DNA of 17,748 nucleotides from an uncultured Muribaculaceae bacterium (GTDB taxonomy: Bacteria > Bacteroidota > Bacteroidia > Bacteroidales > Muribaculaceae), in assembly GCA_910583775.1 (NCBI GenBank), contig CAJTYD010000070.1, positions 1 through 17,748 of the forward strand, read 5' to 3'. The translations under genes and the position numbers were made by a program. This document shows, piece after piece, positions 7,482 through 14,287 of the stretch. Under the pieces are notes generated by a model, which was given only the letters and a program-made list of their open reading frames with translations, searched no databases and had not been told where the DNA came from. Position 1 is the first letter of the stretch; every line of letters starts with the position of its first letter.

Positions 7482-8783
7482 TTAATTCACTGTCGATTTC
7501 ACAATGCCCTGAGCGAACGTCGTCTCGATGACGTCGCCTTCCGAAAGCGCCGCGGCGTCTCTGACCGCCTGCCCGTTGACGCGCGTGATGCTGTAGCCGC
7601 GCTTCAATGTGTTCTCCGGGCTCAGCACTCTGAGCAGGTTCTCTAAGTTTGTGAGGCGGATCCTCGGTTTCTCCGTAATATTCTTCAATGCGCTTTCATA
7701 ACGCGCCCTCAGCAGTGAAACCCGTTTCTCCTCCGTAGAGAATCGTTTCGAAACAGATCTCTCGAGAAGATGAGCCGTATTGTCAAGCCGCTTTCCGGCC
7801 TGCAGAAGGCGCGTCCGGGCCAATGCCGGAACAGAAGTCTCGATGTTCACCAGGCGGTGCTGTTCCCCTTTAAGCGCGTCGCCGCTGTATTTGGCTATGC
7901 GTCTCACCCTGTCGATCACCCGCGCGTAGGAATCCCTCAGACGGTCGCACAACGCGGCGGCGACAGCCGTCGGCGTCTTGCACCTCACGCAGGCTATCTC
8001 GTCGAGCACCGTGCGGTCGCGCTCATGCCCTATACCTACCATCACCGGCAGCGGAAACGTCGCCACGCGCCGGGCAAGCTCAAGATCATCGAAGCCGTTA
8101 AGATCGGTCGTGGCTCCTCCTCCTCTGATAATCACCACGCAGTCCCAGAAATCGAGTGCCATCTCTACCTGGTCGAGCATCTCTCTGACAGAGGCTGATG
8201 TCCTGTCGCCCTGCATAATCGCCGGATAAAGCATCGTGTAGAATCTGAAGCCGTCGGGATTGGAGTCGAGTTGGTTCATGAAATCGCCGTAGCCGGCCGC
8301 GCCTCCCGAAGAAATCACAGCTATCCGCTGGGGGAGCTCCGGGAACGGCAGCTCCCGGTTCAGGTTGATCACTCCCTCCTCGGCGAGTTTAGCGAGAATC
8401 TCCCGTCTCAGCCGCTCGAGGTCACCCATCGTGTAGGATGGATCTATGTCGCTGATCGTGAAAGAGAGTCCGTAAAGATTGTGATGGTTGGCCGATCCTC
8501 TTACAAGCACTTTCATCCCCGTGGAGATATCGCGGCCTGTGGCGACATAGAACTTCGGTCGCAGCATCGCGAAAGTGTTGGCCCAGATCATGGCGCGCGC
8601 CTTCGCGACGGTCGCTCCTCTCTGGTCCTTTTCGATAAGCTCCATATAGCAATGGCCGCCCGAGACACGCACGTCGCTCAGCTCGGCCGCTACCCAGACT
8701 CCCTGCAGGGCGGGGTTCTGCCTGATCGTCGTTCCGACAAGCTGCTGGAACTGCGAAAGCGTAAGCCGGTTGTCACTCAACAT
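7482..8783 (-). CDS. xseA: Exodeoxyribonuclease VII large subunit XseA
   Basis: This 433-residue protein is the catalytic subunit of exonuclease VII, which degrades single-stranded DNA in repair and mutation avoidance. Residues 1-115 form the OB-fold DNA-binding domain. The catalytic domain starts at about 125 and contains SSGGAAGYGDF (158-168), RGGGATTDLNGFDD (220-233) and GIGHERDRTVLDE (250-262). A coiled-coil region that binds XseB follows, and then the C-terminal NTLKRGYSI segment typical of the family. Length is close to the usual 400-460. The start overlaps the end of the DUF4831 gene by 11 bp, showing translational coupling within one operon. The partner xseB follows downstream after a repeat-filled gap. 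Confidence 0.95.
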   Translation of the reverse strand: MLSDNRLTLSQFQQLVGTTIRQNPALQGVWVAAELSDVRVSGGHCYMELIEKDQRGATVAKARAMIWANTFAMLRPKFYVATGRDISTGMKVLVRGSANHHNLYGLSFTISDIDPSYTMGDLERLRREILAKLAEEGVINLNRELPFPELPQRIAVISSGGAAGYGDFMNQLDSNPDGFRFYTMLYPAIMQGDRTSASVREMLDQVEMALDFWDCVVIIRGGGATTDLNGFDDLELARRVATFPLPVMVGIGHERDRTVLDEIACVRCKTPTAVAAALCDRLRDSYARVIDRVRRIAKYSGDALKGEQHRLVNIETSVPALARTRLLQAGKRLDNTAHLLERSVSKRFSTEEKRVSLLRARYESALKNITEKPRIRLTNLENLLRVLSPENTLKRGYSITRVNGQAVRDAAALSEGDVIETTFAQGIVKSTVN

Positions 8784-9864
8784 CCTGACCTATTTCAGTT
8801 AAACCTCCCGTAACGGGATTGAACGTGGCGAACGAACGCTCCTTCTTGGAGCTGAACAGCGACGGGGCGAGGCCGAATTTCACGCCGAACTGCGAGAACT
8901 CATACTCCTCTGCATATAGCTCCTCGCCGTTGAGACTCAGTGTTATCTTCGCCGCTCCCGGAACGTTATAGATCACGGCGTCCTTGGGCAGTTTCTTCTC
9001 CTCCCCCTTGGCGTCGACGGGGAGCGTGCCGCGGTTGGTCACCTTCACGTTGAGATACACAGGAGCGCCTGAATAATCGTCTGCACCGACAAAACCGGCG
9101 AAGTCGCTCATTCTGAAAAGCGTCGTCTTCCCGTCTTTCTCCGGAGTGAAGGTGTAGGAGCGTGTGACGGTTTCCTCGGTGGTGAGGCCGACGAACGCCG
9201 CCGTCAGCGCGGCCTCCTGATGCGAAAGCGAGTTGAGCATCAGCTCGAGCTGCTTGCCGTCCGTGGGCATCGTCTCCGCCGTTCCGCGTGTCAGCGAGAT
9301 CTTCGCGTCGCGGATCTCCATGAGGCTTTCGGCAAGCATCTGCGCCCGTTTCGCCGAACTCTGCGAGGCAATGAAATCCTCGTTCACATACTGCAGATAC
9401 TCGTTGAGGTCCGTAACGGACTCCTTGCCCCGGCGCGTCTCGGCCATATTACCGGATACAGCCTCCGGAGCCGTCACCTCCTTGTTGATTGCGAGAAGCA
9501 TGCCGTCTTCATCGACGCAGATGTAAGTCACCGCGCCGTTCTTGAGCTGCATCAGGTAGCGGTTCTCGTTATCGGGAACACCATAGGGAGTCACCTCCAC
9601 TTTCGTTATCTCCCAGCTTTCGGTATCCTCCCTGATCACCTTGTCGGTGCCGATATATTTCTTGGAATACTGGAAATAGGGACCGGCCTTTTTCACGGTT
9701 CTCTTCGCCGTCACGTCTATGCGGAGCGCCGTAGTCGGCAGCGTGTATACCAGGCCGTATTCGTTATGTTTGTCGGCCGTGAGCAGTTTTGTCTGCTGGG
9801 CCTGCGCCGCCATCGAGCATCCGAGCGTCAGCAGCGAGGCGAGGGTTATATTCAGAATCTTCAT
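8773..9864 (-). CDS. DUF4831 family exported protein
   Basis: This 363-residue protein has an export signal (residues 1-22, ending AQA). Cysteine 16 within LTLGC could instead make it a lipoprotein, though the position before it is not ideal. The body resembles DUF4831, a Bacteroidetes family of unknown function. The N-terminal part has the YGLVYTLPTTALRIDV and FQYSKKYIGT segments (about residues 37-73), followed by beta-rich sequence that continues to the C-terminus (FNPVTGG near 348-354). It lies 46 bp after the NAD(P)HX repair gene and overlaps xseA by 11 bp, so it is co-transcribed with unrelated housekeeping genes. That context does not reveal a function. It acts in the periplasm or at the outer membrane if the signal is real. 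Confidence 0.82.
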   Translation of the reverse strand: MKILNITLASLLTLGCSMAAQAQQTKLLTADKHNEYGLVYTLPTTALRIDVTAKRTVKKAGPYFQYSKKYIGTDKVIREDTESWEITKVEVTPYGVPDNENRYLMQLKNGAVTYICVDEDGMLLAINKEVTAPEAVSGNMAETRRGKESVTDLNEYLQYVNEDFIASQSSAKRAQMLAESLMEIRDAKISLTRGTAETMPTDGKQLELMLNSLSHQEAALTAAFVGLTTEETVTRSYTFTPEKDGKTTLFRMSDFAGFVGADDYSGAPVYLNVKVTNRGTLPVDAKGEEKKLPKDAVIYNVPGAAKITLSLNGEELYAEEYEFSQFGVKFGLAPSLFSSKKERSFATFNPVTGGLTEIGQDVE

Positions 9865-9910
9865 AATATTCTATCCTGTCGATTGTCGTGATTGTGTCAG
9901 TTTTCCGTCA

Positions 9911-11428
9911 TCAGTTTTCCGTTATCTGCATGATGGCCCTGCCGATATAGTCGGCGATATCGCTTGCCGTCATGCCGAACTCCCCTTTCTTCTGCGCCGC
10001 GATGTCGCCGGCGAGTCCGTGTAGGTAGACGCCGAGAAAGGCGGCATGGACAGGTTTGTAGCCCTGGGCGAGAAAGGCGGTGATCACCCCGGTGAGCACG
10101 TCTCCGGCTCCGGCCGTGGCCATGCCCGCGTTGCCCGTGGAGTTTATGTAAACGCGTCCGGTGGGGCTCACCGTCATCGTGTAATGCCCTTTGAGCACGA
10201 TTATGATATTGTACTGGCGCGCCATCTCTATGGCCGTGCGCAGTCTCGCATCGGAGCTCTTGTGCTCGCCGAAGAGGCGGTCGAACTCGCCGACATGGGG
10301 TGTGATGATTGTCTTGGCGGTAAGTTGCGACAGCAACGCCGGGCGCTGCGAGATGCAGTTGAGGGCGTCGGCGTCGAGCACTAACGGCGACGGCCCGGTG
10401 TTGAGAAGGCGCTCCAGAGCGTCGACGGTGACGTCACGCGTGCCTATACCCGGGCCCGCGGCTATAGCCTGATGCGGATGGTGAAGCGTCATGTCGGAAA
10501 TGTAATGCTCGTTGCGGTCAGGCTCGAACATCGCCTCGGGCACTGCCGTCTGCACGATGTTCATGCCTATTCCGGCGCTATGTACCGTCACCAGTCCGGC
10601 CCCGCTCTTTATCGTGGCCCGGGCCGCCATCACCGCCGCCCCCATCATCCCGGCGCTGCCGGCGAAGAGCATCGCCGAGCCGTAGTCGCGCTTGCCGCTG
10701 AACGGATTGCGCGGTTTGAGATGCGCCTTGATGATACGCGGCTCCATCAGCATATAATCCGATTTGAGTTCGTTTATCTTGTTCTGGTCGAGATCGATGT
10801 CAAGAAGTTTCCATTCGCCGAGCACCGCCGCGTTCTCCTCGAAGAAGAAAGAAAGCCGCGGAAGCTGGAAGGCCAGCGTGAGGTCGGCGTGAACCACATC
10901 GCGGTAGACTACCGCCGAATTGTCCTCCCCAAATAGCCCCGAAGGCAGGTCGATCGATATGACGTATGCTCCCGAATCGTTGATATAGCCCGCGATCGCC
11001 TTGAAACCGCCCATCAGCGGCTGCGAAAGTCCTGACCCGAAGAGGCCGTCGACAACCACGTCGTTCTTTCCCAGATAAGGAGGCGTGAATTCCCGGGACA
11101 CCTCCGTGAAATCTATGCCGTCGACAGTGATGAGCTTCTTTCGCTCCTCCTCGCAGTCATGGCTCAGTTTTCCGGTGACGTTGAAAAGAAACACCTCCAC
11201 TTTGCGGTAGCCCTGTTCCATCAGCATTCTCGCCACGCCCAGCGCGTCGCCGCCGTTGTTGCCCGGACCCGCCATCACCACGATGCGCTGTCCCGGCAGA
11301 AACCGGCTCACGATCTCGCAGGTAACCGCCGAGGCCGCACGCTCCATCAATTCTATCGAGCTGATCTGCTGGGCCTCGCATGTCGCGCTGTCTATCTCGC
11401 GTATGGTCTGGGAATTAAATATCTTCAT
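9911..11428 (-). CDS. nnr: Bifunctional NAD(P)HX epimerase / dehydratase
   Basis: This 505-residue cytoplasmic metabolite-repair enzyme restores NAD(P)H from its hydrated forms. The N-terminal epimerase domain (about 1-225) carries AGPGNNGGDA (53-62) and DLPSG with aspartate D160. The C-terminal ADP-dependent dehydratase domain (about 230-505) has a ribokinase-like fold with AGSAGMMGAAVMAARA (256-271), AAGPGIGT (323-330), TPHVGEFDRL (376-385) and the anion-hole motif GNAGMATAGAGDVLTG (432-447). Both halves look intact. It leads the minus-strand operon from a consensus promoter about 30 bp upstream. Its last codons and stop (ACGGAAAACTGA) are repeated in tandem just downstream, a small duplication over the gene end. 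Confidence 0.95.
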   Translation of the reverse strand: MKIFNSQTIREIDSATCEAQQISSIELMERAASAVTCEIVSRFLPGQRIVVMAGPGNNGGDALGVARMLMEQGYRKVEVFLFNVTGKLSHDCEEERKKLITVDGIDFTEVSREFTPPYLGKNDVVVDGLFGSGLSQPLMGGFKAIAGYINDSGAYVISIDLPSGLFGEDNSAVVYRDVVHADLTLAFQLPRLSFFFEENAAVLGEWKLLDIDLDQNKINELKSDYMLMEPRIIKAHLKPRNPFSGKRDYGSAMLFAGSAGMMGAAVMAARATIKSGAGLVTVHSAGIGMNIVQTAVPEAMFEPDRNEHYISDMTLHHPHQAIAAGPGIGTRDVTVDALERLLNTGPSPLVLDADALNCISQRPALLSQLTAKTIITPHVGEFDRLFGEHKSSDARLRTAIEMARQYNIIIVLKGHYTMTVSPTGRVYINSTGNAGMATAGAGDVLTGVITAFLAQGYKPVHAAFLGVYLHGLAGDIAAQKKGEFGMTASDIADYIGRAIMQITEN

Positions 11429-11455
11429 ACTTCTGACTCTTTTCCAATCAAATTA

Positions 11456-11487
11456 CAAATTTAGCTATCATTGACCAATATTCCAAA
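11456..11487 (-). promoter_or_regulatory. Consensus Bacteroidetes promoter of the nnr operon
   Basis: On the minus strand TTTG (11487-11484) is followed after exactly 20 nt by TAAATTTG (11463-11456), a full match to the -33/-7 consensus for the primary sigma factor. The predicted start near 11449 leaves a leader of about 20 nt before the nnr ATG at 11428. Confidence 0.85.
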
Positions 11488-11582
11488 ATCAATGCCGATG
11501 TTATTCCGAATTTTTGAAATGTTTTCATCAGATACGCTTAAAAAATTGTAATTAAAATGCACAGAATCGCAAAGGCTGTATA

Positions 11583-11610
11583 TAACTTTGAAAAGTTTAT
11601 TGTAATTTTG
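11583..11610 (+). promoter_or_regulatory. Candidate -7 boxes upstream of the structured RNA
   Basis: TAACTTTG (11583-11590) and TAATTTTG (11603-11610) both fit TAnnTTTG, but neither has a TTTG at 19-21 nt upstream. ATTGTAATT occurs twice (11545-11553, 11599-11607), possibly a regulator site. A short stem GCGATT-TTT-AATCGC lies at 11667-11681. The start of the downstream RNA is therefore not settled. Confidence 0.35.
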
Positions 11611-11681
11611 AAAACGGATTCACGTTGGCTGTATAGACAGTCCTACATGGGTTCGTCTTTAAATAGGCGATTTTTAATCGC

Positions 11682-11892
11682 AGGGTGTTATTGCACTTAT
11701 CTTCTCGTTCAAACTTGGCAGTTTAGAAATCCCACGAAGATATATGACAATGACACCTGCACCCGTTGCATACTATGCCCCGGGAAGGGGCACCGTATAG
11801 CACCAGGTGTGGGGCTGTCAGTCTTATTCGTGGAAAGGTACTGCCAAGACCTGAATGAGGATAAGACCAAGATTATTCCTCACACCTTTTTG
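11682..11892 (+). ncRNA. Long rod-like structured RNA, 6S-like candidate
   Basis: Nested complementary blocks form one extended hairpin: 11682-11688 with 11882-11888, 11696-11701 with 11860-11865, 11704-11711 with 11852-11859, 11714-11722 with 11840-11848 (9 bp, perfect), 11732-11738 with 11827-11833, 11745-11749 with 11816-11820, 11753-11759 with 11804-11810, 11768-11773 with 11795-11801 (one bulge), and 11776-11781 with 11787-11792 around a GGGAA loop. Non-Watson-Crick pairs are G-U on the plus strand and would be A-C on the other. A T-run (11887-11891) follows the closing helix, like an intrinsic terminator. Length and shape with internal bubbles (11723-11731 opposite 11834-11839) recall 6S RNA, but I cannot confirm the family. 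Other possibilities are a leader of the AraC gene or a non-autonomous hairpin element. Confidence 0.7.
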
Positions 11893-11940
11893 TATTTTGG
11901 TGCTTCAACAGAAGATGAGAAGCTTGACGGATCAAGGGAA

Positions 11941-12492
11941 ATGCCTATGTCTCACAAAGGATCATTTGGTCTTTCAGACCCGACGGGACTTTTTATCATC
12001 ATGCTGGCGGTTGTCGGAATTGTCGCGGCGATTTATTTCGCGATTCTTTACTGGCGGTTAAGAAGGAAGACATCCCGACAGTTCAACACTGCCGTTCCGG
12101 CAGATTCTTCGGCGACAGTCGCCGGAGAATCTGCCGCAGACCCAGACATCGACGAAGCTGAGAAAGAGGAATTCGAACGCATCATAAATCGCATTGTCGA
12201 AGAGGAAATATATCTTCAGCCGGGAATATCGGCAAAGTCGGTCGGCGAAGCCACCGGGAAACCGGCCGCTTTCTTCGGCGCCGACTTCGAGCGCGTCAGA
12301 GGAGAACGGTTCTGCGATTTCATCAACCGCCTCCGGATGGAGAAAGCGGCGGTGCTCCTTTCCGACTATCCGCAGTATACGGTGGAGGCGATAGGCCGGA
12401 TGTGCGGCATAGAATCGCGCCAGCATTTCCACCGCCTCTTCTCCGAGCACTTCAACACCACCCCTTCCGCCTGGCGCCGCAGCCATCATTGA
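11941..12492 (+). CDS. Membrane-anchored AraC-type transcription regulator
   Basis: This 183-residue protein has one membrane segment at about residues 16-38 (GLFIIMLAVVGIVAAIYFAI) followed by basic RLRRK. A 35-residue flexible acidic linker comes next, and then an AraC/XylS DNA-binding domain (about 78-181). The first HTH is around 97-120, and the second (VEAIGRMCGIESRQHFHRLF) at 148-167 is followed by the conserved TTPSAWRR end. It has no periplasmic or ligand-binding domain large enough to name. The frame stays open back to 11557, but that stretch is the structured RNA and its terminator and has no protein-like character, so I place the start at the ATG at 11941 (11947 is also possible). 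A DNA-binding protein tethered to the membrane may need release or may pull its target to the membrane. Confidence 0.75.
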   Translation: MPMSHKGSFGLSDPTGLFIIMLAVVGIVAAIYFAILYWRLRRKTSRQFNTAVPADSSATVAGESAADPDIDEAEKEEFERIINRIVEEEIYLQPGISAKSVGEATGKPAAFFGADFERVRGERFCDFINRLRMEKAAVLLSDYPQYTVEAIGRMCGIESRQHFHRLFSEHFNTTPSAWRRSHH

Positions 12493-12548
12493 CATCACCG
12501 ACTTCCTTTCTCCACCGTAATTTCAAAAACGCAGACTATTAAACGAAA

Positions 12549-12583
12549 GCGGAGCGACTTCATCACGAGGTCGCTCCGTTTCT
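12549..12583 (+). terminator. Terminator-like hairpin after the AraC gene
   Basis: CGGAGCGAC (12550-12558) pairs perfectly with GTCGCTCCG (12570-12578), and CTTC/GAGG extends the stem toward a short loop. The following TTTCT is a weak T-run. On the opposite strand the stem is followed by CTTTCGTTT, so it may work both ways. Confidence 0.6.
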
Positions 12584-12628
12584 GCCTTGGCATTAAATTT
12601 ACAAATTTGCACGTATAAATATCATGGG

Positions 12629-12665
12629 ACCGACCGCCTCCGGCGCATTGGCTCCGGTCGGTTTT
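12629..12665. other. Second hairpin in the AraC-fba gap
   Basis: ACCGACCG (12629-12636) pairs with CGGTCGGT (12655-12662) and is followed by TTTT. The loop is long, 18 nt. It could be a backup terminator for the AraC gene, or the first hairpin of a small minus-strand RNA that starts at the TAAATTTG box at 12688-12681. Confidence 0.4.
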
Positions 12666-12680
12666 ACAACTTTTCCGGTA

Positions 12681-12688
12681 CAAATTTA
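12681..12688 (-). promoter_or_regulatory. Orphan minus-strand -7 box
   Basis: TAAATTTG on the minus strand matches the consensus exactly, with ATTG as a weak -33 element 22 nt upstream (12714-12711). No protein-coding gene lies downstream on that strand until beyond the AraC gene. A short RNA ending at the hairpin 12579-12549 is possible. Nothing else was seen between 12689 and 12814. Confidence 0.3.
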
Positions 12689-12814
12689 GCCATTACGCCC
12701 CTTCGTTTCTCAATGGCGAAAGCCCCGGTTTGTAGCATGGCGCCTTTGCATTTGTAACTTACATTCTGTAACCTGCGGTTTCTAATTTCGTTAAATTTAC
12801 TGTGATTCAACAAA

Positions 12815-12846
12815 ACAAAAAAGGCGTATCCTCGCGGACACGCCTT
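12815..12846 (-). terminator. Intrinsic terminator of fba
   Basis: AAGGCGT (12821-12827) pairs with ACGCCTT (12840-12846), with TCC/GGA pairing above one mismatch and a TCGC loop. On the minus strand the stem is followed by a run of T (complement of 12815-12820). It lies 50 bp after the fba stop. Confidence 0.87.
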
Positions 12847-12895
12847 CCAAAAAAAGCAAAATTATAAAATTTATAATATTATCTGTTCTGTCAGA

Positions 12896-13897
12896 TTACT
12901 CTGCCTTGCCTTCCGAGCCAAGAACGTTGATGATCTTGTGCTTGTAGAGCTTCTCCATCTCGTCGCGGGCCGGGCCGAGATACTTACGCGGGTCGAACTC
13001 CGCGGGTTTCTCGTTGAAGACGCGGCGAACGGCGGCTGTCATTGCAAGACGGCTGTCGGAGTCGATGTTGATCTTGCAGACATCCATCTTGGCTGCCTTG
13101 CGGAGCTGCTCCTCGGGAATACCGATTGCATCGGGAAGCTTGCCGCCGTTGGCGTTGATGATGTCGACATACTCCTGCGGAACGGATGATGATCCGTGGA
13201 GAACGATCGGGAAATCGGGGAGCTTGGCCTCAACTGCCTCAAGCACGTCGAATGCCAGCGGAGGAGGAACAAGACGGCCGGTCTTCGGGTCGCGTGTGCA
13301 CTGCTCGGGTGTGAACTTGTATGCGCCGTGTGAAGTACCGATCGAGATGGCGAGGCTGTCGCAGCCTGTGCGGGTAACAAAGTCGATAACCTCGTTGGGG
13401 TCGGTATAGGTGTGGTGGTCGGCGCTTACCTCATCCTCAACGCCGGCGAGCACGCCGAGCTCACCCTCGACGGTAACGTCATACTGATGTGCATAGTCGC
13501 ATACTTTCTTTGTGAGGGCCACGTTCTCCTCGTAGGGGAGGTGGCTGCCGTCGATCATCACTGAAGAGAATCCGTTGTCGATGCAGTCTTTGCAAAGCTC
13601 GAACGAATCGCCGTGGTCAAGGTGAAGAACGATCTGAGGATGCTCCCAGCCAAGTGATTTGGCATATTCTACGGCACCCTGTGCCATATAACGGAGAAGG
13701 ATAGGATTGGCGTAGTTGCGGGCACCTTTCGATACCTGGAGGATAACAGGAGACTTAGTGTCGGCTGCGGCCTTGATTATGGCCTGAAGCTGCTCCATGT
13801 TGTTGAAATTGAAAGCGGGAATTGCATATCCGCCGTGAACTGCCTTTGCGAACATAGCCTTTGTGTTCACAAGGCCCAAGCTTTTGTAATCTACCAT
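12896..13897 (-). CDS. fba: Class II fructose-1,6-bisphosphate aldolase
   Basis: This 333-residue cytoplasmic glycolytic enzyme is metal dependent. It reversibly splits fructose 1,6-bisphosphate into dihydroxyacetone phosphate and glyceraldehyde 3-phosphate. LHLDHG (91-96) provides catalytic aspartate D94 and metal ligand H95. The other metal ligands are H190 in GTSHG and H234 in VLHGSSS. VEGELG (143-148) and the phosphate-binding segment INIDSDSR (276-283) are present. Length fits the shorter class II aldolases. It is a single-gene unit with its own consensus promoter (14056-14025), a leader of about 120 nt containing a strong dyad, and a terminator 50 bp after the stop. Confidence 0.96.
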   Translation of the reverse strand: MVDYKSLGLVNTKAMFAKAVHGGYAIPAFNFNNMEQLQAIIKAAADTKSPVILQVSKGARNYANPILLRYMAQGAVEYAKSLGWEHPQIVLHLDHGDSFELCKDCIDNGFSSVMIDGSHLPYEENVALTKKVCDYAHQYDVTVEGELGVLAGVEDEVSADHHTYTDPNEVIDFVTRTGCDSLAISIGTSHGAYKFTPEQCTRDPKTGRLVPPPLAFDVLEAVEAKLPDFPIVLHGSSSVPQEYVDIINANGGKLPDAIGIPEEQLRKAAKMDVCKINIDSDSRLAMTAAVRRVFNEKPAEFDPRKYLGPARDEMEKLYKHKIINVLGSEGKAE

Positions 13898-13952
13898 GAT
13901 TATTATTTATATGGGTTTAACTGTAATTCTATGATAACTGAATTATTATTCG

Positions 13953-13982
13953 GCAAATTAATGCATAATTATGCAGAATTGC
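13953..13982. promoter_or_regulatory. Dyad in the fba leader
   Basis: The perfect 12-bp palindrome GCATAATTATGC (13963-13974) is flanked by GCAAATT on one side and AATTGC on the other, so about 30 bp read nearly the same on both strands. It lies between the fba promoter and its ATG, which suits a regulator site or a hairpin in the leader. Confidence 0.45.
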
Positions 13983-14024
13983 TTTTTATTATTCAGCAGC
14001 AAGGTTCTTACTGACATTTTGCCG

Positions 14025-14056
14025 CAAATATAGAAATTTTTCAGCAATTAGGCAAA
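14025..14056 (-). promoter_or_regulatory. Consensus promoter of fba
   Basis: On the minus strand TTTG (14056-14053) is followed after exactly 20 nt by TATATTTG (14032-14025), a full match to the Bacteroidetes primary-sigma consensus. The predicted start is near 14018. Confidence 0.87.
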
Positions 14057-14113
14057 TCATTTGCATGAATTCGCGGCAAGATGCCGACGGAACGCCTTGC
14101 GTCGTTTGCTGTT

Positions 14114-14177
14114 GCAGCCTCGAGCTCCGATGCGAAGAGCAATGCGCAGCCTCGAGCTCCGATGCGAAGAGCAATGC
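14114..14177. repeat. 32-bp tandem direct repeat, two units
   Basis: The 32-bp unit starting GCAGCCTCGAGCTCCGATGC occurs twice without change (14114-14145 and 14146-14177). A third degenerate start (GAAGCCGCG) follows. It lies between the divergent fba and pheA promoters. Base composition is far richer in GC than the surrounding intergenic DNA. Confidence 0.85.
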
Positions 14178-14236
14178 GAAGCCGCGCCCCTTCCTCTTTA
14201 AAATTAATTTTTATTGTAAATTTTGAATCATTTTTA

Positions 14237-14244
14237 TAACTTTG
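14237..14244 (+). promoter_or_regulatory. Probable -7 box of the pheA operon
   Basis: TAACTTTG fits TAnnTTTG, with ATTG (3 of 4 to TTTG) 20 nt upstream at 14213-14216. The predicted start is near 14251, leaving about 37 nt of A-rich leader before the pheA ATG. There is no leader peptide or room for a classical attenuator. Confidence 0.65.
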
Positions 14245-14287
14245 TCGAAATTATCTAAAAAAACAGGTAAAAATATAGGTAAAAAAA

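Noticed and set aside
9220..9891. Plus-strand frame of 223 codons opposite the DUF4831 gene
   Set aside because: It is antisense to a gene with a signal peptide and operon context, and is Arg/His-rich as expected for a complementary-strand shadow.
13989..14174. Small minus-strand frame over the 32-bp tandem repeat
   Set aside because: Its sequence is translated repeat and promoter DNA; it overlaps the full-consensus fba promoter and has no protein-like features.
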